Positions 13,130 to 25,117 of a stretch of DNA of 64,000 bases are shown here, one piece after another. This DNA comes from Monosporascus cannonballus (Eukaryota; Ascomycota; Sordariomycetes; Xylariales). A program made the translations under genes and the position numbers. The first letter of the stretch is position 1. Each line of letters opens with the position of its first letter. Below the pieces are notes generated by a model. The model saw only the letters and a list, made by a program, of their open reading frames with translations, did not search any database and had not been told where the DNA came from. The stretch lies in NCBI GenBank assembly GCA_004154925.1, contig QJNS01000137.1:145861-209860 (forward strand), written 5' to 3'.

Positions 13130-15419
13130 GGTAACGGTTCCTTTTTTAGAATTAATTAAGAAAAAGATATTTTTCCATTAAAAAAACGAAAAATAACAGA
13201 TTTTCGACCGATTTAAAAGGGTTTTTATTATAACGTTTATTTTTATATATTGGGATTTTTTTAAAAAACGGTAATAAAGGCAAATTATTTCGGCTAGGTA
13301 ATTAAAAAGTACTTATTTTAATTCGATTTATTAAGACGTTTACAATTAATTACGTATTTTTTAAGAAAATTGTTATTAGCTGAATATAATTACGAGATAT
13401 ATGATAAAAAGCTGTTAATTATCGTTAAAGCATTAACGGAATAAAAAGGGGAATTTTAAAAGTTAATTAACTTTTTTACGACCTTAATATTTTATATAAA
13501 TTTTTAGTATTTTATAAATATCTGCAAATTTGTTAAACGATAAATTCGATAAGCCGGTTTTTTATCCGCTTTTAATTTCGTATTTAAATATCGCCTTAAT
13601 AAATTAATAAATCAACCCGATATTATGTTTTATAGGTTATAGAATATACTTGACAGCGAAAAAAATATTAAGCTCAAAAGGCGGATAACCCGGTTAATTA
13701 AAAAGGAATAATTATTTAACGAACTGACGTAAATTTAAGAAATCTTAATGGCCGTAATTTAATTAAGGTAAAATAATAACAAATAATCGATTATACCTCT
13801 CGGTAAGGAAAATTTTCTTGAAAAAAACCTTTCAGAAATATAAGATTTAAGAATTATTAAGGATAAAACCTTAAGTACGGCATACGCCGCCGTAGCTCAG
13901 AAATTACGTAATTTCCTTTTAGTTATAAATACGGTAAAGGTTTTTATAACGGAATACTGTTTCGATCTTAAAGGTTTTTTATAATTTAAAGAACGTATTT
14001 AGGTCTTTATTTAGAAATCGTTTCGAATATTATTAATTTAATGGATATACGATTTTTATATTACTGGCCACCTAAGAAAAATCGTTATATTGGTAATATT
14101 GATCCGTAATTATTATTATTTGGGATAAGTTTAAGATGTACGCCGCTTTTGCCATAACTATGATGTATATAATAGGTCGTACGTATAGAAAAAAACAAAA
14201 AAAGAGTTATTATAACCTTTATTTAATTTAAACCGATTTTATTTAGATTTTTCGATAAATTTTATAATCGACTTATCGGTAAGGCAAAAAGGGGACCCCC
14301 GTTTTCTTATGGTATTTTACGATTGCATAACAAAAACGGTTATTTTAAAGCCGATATTTAATATAGATAGAGAAACGTACGTTTAATATTTTATTACTTG
14401 TTATTAAAAATATTACGGTTTCCCCAAAAGTTAATATCTGATAAAGAGAGTAATTAAATAAATAAACTTTGGACTTATTTATATAACTTAATAAATATAT
14501 AGTAATAACTTAATATATTTTTTTACATTTAAACGGATAAAATTATAAAAAAAGTTAATCAAAAAACTTTCGCGTATTTCTGTAATTTTATAAGTTACGT
14601 ATAATATAATTAGACCGAGTTTTTACCGGCAGCATAATTAGCCTTTAATGGCAAAAATGCTTTATTAAGGATAAACTTTTTTTTAATTTACGGATATAAT
14701 ATAAAGCTTATTAATAAGGTACCGGTAATCCCCTAATTAATTTCTAAGGCATAAAAAATTATTAATTTTATTAAAAAGTTACGAAAAAGTACGGAATTTA
14801 TATAAGCTATTATGATATCGATATAAACCCGGACGGAGCAATTAATTAATATTTTTAGAAAATAGGTATTACGTTTCGAAATAAAGGATTTAATATGGTT
14901 AAACTTAAAAAACATAATTATTTTATAATTATTTAAAATATTGTTTTAATTATACGTTAAATATAAAGTTATCGTAATTACGCCGCATAATACCGTAAAA
15001 TTAAACTTATTGTTAAAGATATACCCGAAATTCGATATAAATCTTTTAAGATTAATAATAAAGAACCTGTTATTTAATTAAATTTTAAATAATAATTAAT
15101 TGTTATCGATATTATTAAAAAAAAGGAAAAAAAGGATGTAATAAAACGTATATTAAGGGCTGAAAATAGGCGTATGGGCTGCGGTCGCCAAAAAAAAGCT
15201 GTTCGTAAAGGGGGTAGGTTTCGCCGAAGTAATATAAAAATTATATAATAATTTTGAAAATATAATTGTCTTTAATAATTTCGAGAAATTTTTCGGAGAT
15301 AAAAACGAGGTTGGCGAAAACCTAAAGGTACGAATAGAGATAAAAGGAAAAAGATATAAATAAAGCTGCCGCCGCCTTGTTATATCCTTATTACCTTTTA
15401 AGGGCGAGGAAAGGGATAA

Positions 15420-15604
15420 TATTACAGGTTAGAATTTATAGGGTAGTTCGGGTTTACGGAACAAATTTTTTAGTCCGAGTTCATTTATATATATATAGAG
15501 AACAGTTATTTTGTTAATAGCTAGCTGTTTTTTTCCTTTTTACCTTGAATATAAACCTTTGTTAGGCCGTACCTCCGTTTAACTTACGTATTATGCCCGT
15601 TATA
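15420..15604 (+). repeat. 3' LTR of retrotransposon copy 1
   Basis: 185 bp, starting tattaca and ending gttata, preceded by a purine-rich tract. Five bases shorter than the 5' LTR because of small indels in the T-rich middle part. Confidence 0.9.
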
Positions 15605-15609
15605 ATAAT

Positions 15610-16131
15610 TAACTTTAATAGCTTTAAATACCTAAAAAAATTAATTTAAATTTATTAAATTTATTAAATTATTGTTCATAATTATAAATAATTTATAAAC
15701 TTGTTAAATACGTGAAAGTATTAAACTATTTATATTTATAATATGCGTTTTTTAAAAACTTATTATTTAGGTAAAAATGTTTCCGATATTAATATATTAT
15801 TTTATTGTTAACGATATTAAGGTAGTTTGTAAAATAAAGAAGATATTAATATAATATATTTTTTAAAAAATATCTTTTATAATTTATAAAGTACTTAAAA
15901 TTAAAAAGTATTAAAATTATTTTAATTATGAAATATTAAAATTTTTTATATTTAATAATAATTTATATAAGTTTTTTAAGTTTTTATAATTTCGAATTTT
16001 GTTTTCGAATATTTTAATAGTAATTAATAGTTTTTTATCGTAAACGTTATAATTATATTTCGTTAAATTATATTTTGTCGAAAAAAAACGATAAACCGTA
16101 ATATACTTAACGTATTATATTTTAAGTTCTT
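15610..16131. other. AT-rich spacer between two elements
   Basis: No gene or repeat boundary recognised. Composition as in the rest of the RIP-like block. It lies between the LTR element ending at 15,604 and the TRIM-like element starting at 16,132. Confidence 0.6.
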
Positions 16132-16605
16132 TGTTATAGTCCTAAATGGCACGTTGTAAAGATATAGAGCAGAACAAGGCAATTAAAGCTCGATCTGACA
16201 ACGTTCCACTTTTAATAGTGTAATGACTAGACTCTTATTTTTCTATGCCGTAACAATTTATTAGGTTCTCCATAGGTTGTGCGTTTGATTTCTAGACTGA
16301 GTAGCTAACTTCGCATGTAAAAAGTACGTACGAGGCGGACTTCTAATTAGCGCAGTTATTCGAGCATAGAGCTTAAATCGACGTATAATTCGAAAATTGC
16401 CGGGCGGCTAGGCGATTTTCGATAGAAAGTCCTTAATTTTTAATTAGATGCATGGGGACGATATAACTAAAGGAGGACCTATTATTACAGTCTCAAATAG
16501 CATCTTATAGATATATAGGACAGAACAAGGCGGTTAGGGCTCGACCTGACAACGTTCCACTTTAGTGGTATAATGGCTAGACTTTTGTTTCTCTATACCG
16601 TAATA
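16132..16605 (+). mobile_element. TRIM-like miniature retroelement, copy 1
   Basis: 474 bp with direct terminal repeats at 16,132-16,255 and 16,483-16,605 (124 and 123 bp). The repeats begin tgttatag/tattacag and end gtaaca/gtaata, like LTR ends. The flanking 5 bases are ttctt and ttttt, a target duplication differing by one C-to-T change. The interior (about 227 bp) has no open frame, so it must have depended on proteins from another element. A tRNA A box-like stretch (taatggctaga in the right repeat, about 16,571-16,581) may be coincidence. A second copy lies inverted at 39,200-39,676. Confidence 0.82.
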
Positions 16606-16815
16606 TTTTTTTAACGTTAAATCGAAAACATCTACTTTTAAAATTGTTTAAGATCGGAAATTATAATATAAAAAACCGGTACCGTAAAAAAGGCGTTTTT
16701 AATTAAAAACTTGGTTTATTTGATTTTACTTATTAACGGAATTTAAGATGTTGTAATTAATACAATATTTTACTTTTAAATAATATTAATTTTATTAATA
16801 TTTACAAGAATATTA

Positions 16816-17231
16816 TGTTATGACCTAACGGTCTTGGCTTCTGGAAACGGTCGGGGTCCTGAAGAACCAAACCCCGACCTAGCCAAGAAATCACGTGACT
16901 AGCTTAAAGGACTTAAAGGCTCTAATTGGTCGAAAGGGCTTAAGCCGGATAAGCACCAAAAAGGGCTCAAAAGGGCTTAAGGGAATTTAATTAAAAAAAA
17001 TGTCGTTAAGCTATAATAAGCACCTTAAGCCAGAAATAAAATATATACGTTTATTAATTCCATAGTTTAAATAACTTTAGCTTGCAATAATAATTCGTTA
17101 CCCAAAACGCCCTTAATATTACGAAACGTAATACGTTACTATATTCATTGCTTAGATTCCTAGGATACTCCTGCTAACATAAACCCGTCGACTTAAGGTT
17201 TAATAATTGGTTAAACCGCCTAGCCGTTATA
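16816..17231 (+). repeat. Solo LTR related to the element at 18,199-25,117
   Basis: 416 bp bounded by tgttatgacc and ...gccgttata, with a perfect 5-bp duplication tatta on both sides (16,811-16,815 and 17,232-17,236). Its last 70 bases match the LTR ends at 18,644 and 25,117 (gatactcctgctaacataaa-type stretch), and its start is similar to theirs. No internal sequence remains, as after recombination between two LTRs. The part 16,822-16,990 keeps a normal base composition with many CpA sites, so it has received little RIP. Confidence 0.85.
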
Positions 17232-17236
17232 TATTA

Positions 17237-18193
17237 TTAGTAAATAATGTTAAATTAAAATTATATATTTCATAATACTATAATATTATTTATATATATT
17301 AGTTATTAAATTTATATAAATAAAATAATAAGGTATATCACGTATATAACATTTATATAATGTTTATTTTTATAATACAGTGAAATATTATTTAAATAAA
17401 TTATACCGTATTTATTTCATATATATAATAATACATAATTAATGTAACAATAAAATATATTCGAATAACTATTTATATTAAAATTTATTATAAAGTATAT
17501 AAACTATTCAAATATAATTAAAATTTTGTTTTTTATATTTTCTTTAAAAAATAATATATAAACGATTAAAAACTGTAGTACTATTAAATTGTTTAAATAT
17601 TTACATTTAATAAAAAATATTAAAAGACGTTTAAATTTCAAAACAAAATAAAATAGCTGTTTTTTAATATAAACCTATTAAATTTCGATGGTTAACATAT
17701 ATATGCATTATATTTTTGCGTTTGTTTTTGCAAATAAAATTAAAGTTATCGATAAAAAACTATTAAAACGGATAAAGCTTTTTTCTGAATATATATCGAT
17801 AAATTTTCATACTGCTATTAATTTAAAATATAATAATAATTTATGTATAAGTGTATAAAAATATTTAACTCGAAACTATTTCGATTTTACAGCCGAAAAA
17901 CTAATATAATAACGAAAAATTAATATTATAAAATATAGTTTTTTTTAAATTGTATTATTAAGTAATAATCTTTTTGAAATTTCAGGTATTATTACTAGTA
18001 ACTTGTTATCGAAATATTTTTGAATTTTTCTTTTTAATTACGCTATAAAATTAACGCGTTCTAGTTGTTTAATTATAAAGATCTCGTAATTTAAACGAAA
18101 ATAAATTCGGATAGACGTGATTATTCTAAATAAAGATATTATAAAAGATTATAGAAAATATTAATAATACTATTTCGTTTATGGATAATAATT
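17237..18193. other. AT-rich spacer
   Basis: About 0.95 kb without gene, repeat edge or open frame that I can recognise. Confidence 0.6.
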
Positions 18194-18198
18194 ATAAG

Positions 18199-18644
18199 TG
18201 TTATAACTCAACGTTCTTAGCATAGCTGGAAATAGTCAAAGTAAATAGAGCGCCAGAAAAGGGTTACGTAAAAAGATTATTAGAATCTTGCGAAATCTAC
18301 CAAAATTAGAATTATTGAGATTTTACGAAATTTACGAAAATTATGATTATTAGGATTTTGCGAAATTTACGAAAATCAAGATTATTGAGATTTTGCAGAA
18401 TTATAATAATCTAACGACAATTAATAACTATAATGAAATATAATACGCTTATTATTATTATAATTTAAATAATATTAATTTATAATACTTATTAATATTC
18501 ATTGTTTATAATATGATTTTTATCTCTTTGGTATTAAAAAACGTAAATAAGTTATCTTATTATTACAAAGTCCTACGATATTCCTATTAATATAAACTCG
18601 TATAACTAAGGTTTAACACTTAATTGAACAATTTAGCCGTTATA
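18199..18644 (+). repeat. 5' LTR of third-family retrotransposon
   Basis: 446 bp, starts tgttataactca and ends gccgttata. It contains about four imperfect units of 34-35 bp near its start (18,274-18,410). Confidence 0.9.
18274..18410 (+). repeat. Minisatellite inside the 5' LTR (about 4 x 34-35 bp)
   Basis: Imperfect units of the type gattattgagattttacg followed by aaatttacgaaaat repeat about four times (starts near 18,274, 18,308, 18,343 and 18,378). The partner LTR holds only about two units (about 24,813-24,882), which accounts for the 69-bp length difference. Confidence 0.8.
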
Positions 18645-18699
18645 CGTTACAAACTTTTATTTGATAATACCGTTAAACTTTAAGCAATATTATTAACAT

Positions 18700-21600
18700 T
18701 ATATTTACCAGCAAGTAATCCGAATAAGTTACTTATTAAGTCTTTAATAACCCGGATATTAAAATAAAATCCGAAAAAGAAAAAAAACTTCGTCTTTTTC
18801 GTAAAGAAATTCTTTAACGTCTAGATATTATAAACGAACGTATTATTTAGTTTAAAAAAGATAATAAGAATCTTACGACGTTCTTTAAGCCGCTTATAAG
18901 AAACTTAAGGGAAAAAAGAAAACTTTGGGGACTGGAAAGCTCTTTTAAGCGAACCAAGTTATATAGCTAAATTCTATTAAGGAATTAAGAAAGGTCCTTA
19001 AGACTTTTAAGCTAGAACTTTTCGACAAAACCTTAGTTAAGTTATAATTATTTTTAATTTAATACTAAATATACTTCGAGTATTTTTTCTATTTAACTAA
19101 CTACGCCTATTATACGAGTAAAATTCATAATCGGACGATTTATCGGAAATACGGTTATTTAATTCGAATTCGTTATAAGGAAATACGTTATTTTATTAAT
19201 CGAAAATCGAGATCCGAAAATAATAGGAATTTATGATAATTATAAACAGTTTAAATAAATATTAACGAAACTTTCGAAATAATAAACGAAAAAATAAAAG
19301 CCGAAATACAAATCTAGTGATTATAATAAAAAGGATTAATATCTAATTACCGTAATACGTTAATTTAATTAGTCTTCAAGTGAAATTAGCAACAAAAGAT
19401 ATTAATAACCAAATCTTTTAATAATTCAAAAAAGGAAATATAAGAAAAACTTTTCGAACATAATCGGCCTAATTATTTATCGGATTACATTATATTAATA
19501 ATTAAGAACGACGATCGATAATAGGTCTAACGTATTAAAAATACTCAAAAAATAATAACAAGCCCCGATATACAGTAAATATTAGCGTTTTTCGACGCGG
19601 TAATACTTTTTACAGTACGGAACCAGAGCTTATAGAACTAAAAGTTACTTATAGAAAAAACTAGAACCAGATTAAATATTATAATTATAACAAGATGAGG
19701 CATAAGGTAACATAATATAAGACACCTAAAAAACCTCGTCAAAATAATTAGAAACTTATAGTCGAAAAATAATCTAAAAGAAATCAAAAGAATAAAAGCA
19801 AACCTATTAACATAATTTAACTTAAGTACATATTAGGTCTTCTATAGCAAAAAACCTAATAAAGGCCATTATAATGAGAAATTCGACAAGAAATACGCGA
19901 AACAACAAAATTAGCTTAATAAATATTGCGAAAATAATAAGACGTATTATAAGAATAATTATGCGAATATTAGAATTGAAGAAAAAAAGTTTATTCCGAA
20001 ACCACTACTTAATAAGGCAAAATATATATTATACATTGTCGACGATGAGAATATCTTAATTACGAAAAATAAAAACAGTATATTTACGGCCGAATTACCT
20101 ATATATATTATGAAAAATTCGATTTTTTAAACCTAACCGGAAATAAGAAAAATAATAAATAATAATATCGACATTTTCGATTTATAACCCTAAAGAATAT
20201 TTAATAATTGGTCGAAATAAAACGATGGCTCGAAGAAAAGTAATACCCGTAAATAAACCTTTCTTATTATTATAAATAATATAATTATTAAATAAAAAAG
20301 GTAATTTAATATATAATAAAAACATCTTATTAAAACATTTGTATAAATTTTTATTTTTAATTGGTATTTATTATAAACATTTATAAAAAGAAATGTATCC
20401 CAAAAAATAGGTTAATTTATAAGCGAACTTTAAAACGATAATAAACATAACGCATAATAAAATACAGTGGAAATTATGAAAAAATAATTACTTAATAAGG
20501 AACCGAATTATAATAAAATTAAAAATAACTAATATAATTTAAACGAACGGTATGCCGGCAATAACGACAAATATGATAGCTTAATACGTTAAATATAAAA
20601 ATATAAATAAAGTTAGATAAATTCAAATAGGAATTTAAAAAAAGATTACCTGTAAAAAAGCCGCAAAATAACGAAAATAAAAGAAATTAAAACAAATTCC
20701 TAAAAAAAGCTTTAAACGCGATAATAAAATCCGTTAATAATTTTATTATTTTAGATATACGAATCGAAACGTACTAATGTATCATAATAGTAAGTTGCGA
20801 AACTCTAGGCGGAAATTACATTATACTAAATATGGTGTATAAGTTTAAATTATTATAAAGATATAAGTTAAAACCAGATATAATAACAAATATCGAAAAT
20901 CAGGAATTCGTTTATAATAACCAAAATATTATACGCAAAATTAATTATTTTAAGATTTTTATCCAAGGATAATATTAAATAATTAATTTTAATATCGTTT
21001 TATTTAAATATTAGGATATAATTTTAGAAAAGTTTTAAATACATTAATATAAAGTTTTAATTAATAAGAAAATTGGTTAAATAAAATTTATCTTACGCCT
21101 TATTAGCGGATAAAAAAAGAAAAATTCAGATTGTAATATTCGATCGAAAATAACGATAAATATAAGAATAAAAATAAAATAAAAATCTTGATATCTAAGA
21201 AAACAGAATATAAAAAGATGGGTACTAAATATATAACGTATTATTATTATTATTGGAACGAAATTAAAGTAACTTAATAACGATTTAAAATAATAATCCC
21301 AAAAATTAAAAAATCTCATTAATATATTACCATAATACTATAAACACGAATAACCTTTCAAAAAAGGCTTAATGCGAAATTACTAGGATATAACGAATAA
21401 AATTATAAGATAATCCTTAAAGAAAACTTTCCGACAAAGTTTTACCCTGTTTATAACTTTAGCGGAAATGAATTACGCGTTTTTAAAAAATATCTAAAAA
21501 TCGATTATAAAAAATAGATTTAATCTTCGAAATTATCGGCAAAACATTTTATATTTTTCTTATAAAAAATTATAATTTATAGTTAATTATCGATAACTAA

Positions 21601-24600
21601 ACGATATTAGTATCAAAAATCGAATATTATTACTTTTAATTACGGAAATAAAAAATTGATTTTATAAAATTAAATAATTTACAATATTTCATTTTAGAAA
21701 TAAATATAATTTTATTAAGGTTTCAAAAGAATAGGAATAAAAAATAACCTTTAAAACGAAATATAAATTATTTAAGTACTTGGTTATATTAATAAGATGT
21801 ACAAATACATTAATAATTTTCTAACAGATAATTAAGTATATATTACAAAAATATCTCAATATTTTTGTCTGTTGCTACTTCGAAGATATTTTCATCTTTT
21901 AAAAAATTAAAAAGCATATATAAGATACATATATCAAATCCTTTAAGTTTTCCAGAATATAAGGCTATTTATTAACGTAGAAAAAGTTAATTTTATATAT
22001 AAAAAATAGGATATCTGAGATATATTATTACTTTAAAATATATTAAGATAAATTCCCAAACAATCTTTATATTTATGAAATAGTAAGCGTTAATTACGAT
22101 TAAGGAAATACAGGCATTTTTGAATTCGCTAATTACTATAGTAAATTTATTCGAAATTTTAATAAAATAATTATATCTTTAACGAATTTTACAAAAAAAA
22201 AGGTTTAAACCAACGTTAAAAATAAAAAAAACATTTTAAGATATTAAAGATGCAATTATTAATAAATTAATATTAATTATTTACAATTTAAATCGCCCCG
22301 TTAAATTAAAAACCCATATTTCTGATTATATATTAAAGGTAACAATCGGATAATAAAATAAGTAAGGCAAATTATATTTTATTATATTTTCTTCGCATAA
22401 AATAAACGGAACCGAACTTAATTACGGTATTTTAAATAAGGAATTTATAGCTATTATTATGGTATTCCGAGAATTTAAGTACTCTTTAAAGAGAAATTTA
22501 TACTAGGTTAAGGTTTATACAGATTATTAAAATTTTACCAGATTTATTATAATTAGGAAACTTATAAAACGATAACTGTATTACGTAGAAAGATTGACAA
22601 AGTTCGATTTTGTTATTATTTATAAAAAAGCTTAAAAAATAATAGAGCTCATATTTTAAATACGCAACTAAATTTCGAAGCCAATTGGTTAAAATTAATT
22701 ATATAATTTTCGATATTCTTATATAAGAATAATGCGCCCGTAATAAACTGCGACAATTGAGAAGATTTCCTTTAATATATATCCGAAAATTTAATAATAT
22801 ACCGACGATTTCTCAAAGAGCTAAAAAAACGAATAAAATACATTTTTTTAAAAAAAAACCAAAAAGATTTAATACGAAATATGTACGAATATTAATTACA
22901 TCAATATCCAGAGATTTACCAAACTTTATAACGGCTTTAACGTATATATTTTTTTCTTAAAATAAAATTAACGATATAAAACGTTATATAGAAGTATATT
23001 ATTTACGCCAGAAAAAAAGTTCGACGATATAAGCTATATAAAAAGTTATAGCTATTACCAGTTTTAAAACGACCATGATATTCAATTATTTTCGATTTTA
23101 TTAGTAATTTTTATATTAGAAAATCTAATTACAAAAATGTATTATGATAATATCTTTATAATTATTAATCGATTTAGGAAAGTTTCTTATATTTTTTATG
23201 ATATTACGAAAATACGGACGCCGGACGAATAACATTTATTTTTTTAAACATATTCTTTATACATACGGATTATTTATAGAAATTATTTTAAATAAAAGAT
23301 TAATGTTTATATTTAAATTTTGGCAAAGCCTTATAACATAAATTAACCTAAATTATGAATTATGTAATGTTTTTAAATCTGGAATCAATAAAATGATAAA
23401 ATAAACGGAATAAAATTTAAAAACTTACTTACGATATTATATTAATTGTGAATAAAATAATTGGCCTGAAAATTATTAATCGTACAATTAACATATAATA
23501 CTAATTATTACGAAAGTATTAAAATAATATTAGTTAACGTTAATTTTGATTTTATTCTAGAAATATTTTAAAAAAATACGCGATAATAATTTAATTAATA
23601 TTAAAATAATTCTTACGATGAAACAGCTTAAATAATTGTACTAAGAAATAAAAACAGAAATAAAATTCGTACGAAATTAAATAAACAAATATTATAATCA
23701 GAAAAAGTTAGAAAAGTCAATTTTCGAAAAGGGGAAAATAGTTTTTGTTATTACAAAAAATATTCAAATAAAATAACTTAATAAAAATTTCGATTTTAAG
23801 TATATCGATTTATACAAAATCGCTAAAAAGATTTTAAAAAATAATTAATAATTAGAACTTTTACCAAAAATTAAATTTGATCCAATCTTTTACGTTTTGT
23901 ATTCGTATTAATAACGAATATAATCAAATTATATACCGCATATATTAATACGGAAATAAACAATAAATAAATATACAAAATGAAAAGAAATCCCTCATAT
24001 GCGAAAATAAAATAAATTTACTTAATATCTAATTAAGTAAAAAAGGTACTCGGATTTCGAAAATATCTAAAAACCCGTTAATAATCTTAATAACGTTTAA
24101 TACTTATTAAAGAACTTTTATTAATAACGCCGAAATCGGTAAGGTCGAATATCCCCTAATTAATAAACGACTAATTAATGGACTTAAAATTGGACCAATC
24201 GAAAGAAAACGCGACCTTTACCGATATGGCTTTAACGGCCTTTAATTCGGCTTGTTTTTTTAACGTTCTTACTTTTCCAATTTCTTTAAGTTATCGATAT
24301 TACAGGATATAACTTTTATTATTTTGTTATATCATATTTTTTTTATTTGCGCAAATAACGTAAACGAACGTTAATCTAATTAATCTTTTTTCGGCGGCCT
24401 TTAATTCCAGCTTAAGTTTTCGATATTAAATAACAATATGTTATAGCTGTTCTAGGCTTAAATTTCGTACGTTATAGTTGGACTAATTTTTTTAATATAG
24501 GACGAATAACGAAAAAAATCGTTTTTCGATAATTGGTATTATAGTGTTTTTCGCTTATAATAGAAATAAGGCATTATTTCGGTAGAATTAACAAAAAATA

Positions 24601-24700
24601 CTACGGTAATTAAGGAATTACGTTAAACGTTTTTTGCTTTGAAAAAAGGTTTAATATATTTCTTAATACGATTCGTTATAATAAATTAAATATTTACGGA
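18700..24700 (+). pseudogene. Decayed gag-pol of third-family retrotransposon
   Basis: Plus-strand polyprotein relic. A Lys/Glu-rich Gag-like region occupies about 18,770-19,700. Reverse transcriptase is recognisable at about 21,570-22,200: NYR-LNDISIKNR followed by the family's usual run toward an aromatic LFKYLV-type block at 21,770. The YxDD box at 21,876-21,887 reads YFED (tac ttc gaa gat), so the first Asp is lost. Integrase should lie between about 22,700 and 23,900 by position. Stops throughout. Confidence 0.75.
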
Positions 24701-24740
24701 TAAAATCTTTAAAACGGAAATGCTGAAAAAAGGAAAATCG

Positions 24741-25117
24741 TATTATAACCCAATGTTTTTAACATAGCCGAAAATAATTAAAATAAGTAAAATACCAGAG
24801 AAAAACTTGCGTAATAGAATTATGGAGATTTTACGAAATTTACGAAAATCAGAATTATTAGAATTTTGCAAAACTATAATAATTTAACAATAACTAATAA
24901 CTATAAATATATATAATGCGCTTGTTATTGTTATAATTTAAATAATAATAATTTATAATACTTATTAATACTAATCGTTTGCAATACGATTTTTATACCT
25001 TTGGTATTAAGAGACGTAATTAAGTTACCTTATTATTATAGAGTTTCACAATACTCCTATTAACATAAATCCGTATAACTAAGGATTAATAGTTGATTAA
25101 ATCGCCTAGCTGTTACA
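24741..25117 (+). repeat. 3' LTR of third-family retrotransposon
   Basis: 377 bp, starts tattataacc and ends gctgttaca. It matches 18,199-18,644 apart from two missing units of the internal tandem repeat and many transitions. Confidence 0.9.

Larger units (their letters stand above)
2950..15399 (+). pseudogene. Decayed gag-pol of retrotransposon copy 1
   Basis: Relics of polyprotein in plus orientation. The reverse transcriptase starts near 5,160; the catalytic YxDD box reads VYINDILIYS at 5,499-5,528, with AAC in place of the first catalytic Asp codon. The region after RT (LGFVNFYRTF-like, about 5,755-5,790) is cut by the nested element at 5,805 and resumes in the same frame after 13,130 across the target duplication. 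RNase H is visible at 13,382-13,430 (EYNYEIYDKKLL). The integrase core lies around 14,240-14,350 (DFIIDLSVRQ-like). The stretch 2,950-4,900 should be gag and protease by position, but I could not identify a zinc knuckle or protease site with certainty. Stops throughout; not functional. Confidence 0.8.
2697..15604 (+). mobile_element. Ty3-type LTR retrotransposon, copy 1, interrupted by a nested element
   Basis: Two similar LTRs (2,697-2,886 and 15,420-15,604) bound the element, and the 5-bp duplication ataat lies at 2,692-2,696 and 15,605-15,609. A purine-rich tract (about 15,400-15,416) precedes the 3' LTR as expected for plus orientation. The interior encodes a heavily mutated Gag-Pol with reverse transcriptase, then RNase H, then integrase, the Ty3/Metaviridae order. 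At 5,805-13,129 a second LTR element sits inside pol; without it and its duplicated ggtaa, the element is 5,578 bp, close to the 5,605 bp of copy 2 at 43,152-48,756. Many stop codons arise from C-to-T or G-to-A changes, so the element is dead. Confidence 0.93.
18199..25117 (+). mobile_element. LTR retrotransposon, third family
   Basis: LTRs at 18,199-18,644 and 24,741-25,117, with flanking 5-bp ataag (18,194-18,198) and ataaa (25,118-25,122), a duplication differing by one G-to-A. A purine-rich tract (about 24,724-24,739) precedes the 3' LTR. Length 6,919 bp. The LTRs differ in length by 69 bp because of a short tandem repeat. Interior encodes a Ty3-type polyprotein with many RIP-type stops. 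Confidence 0.92.
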
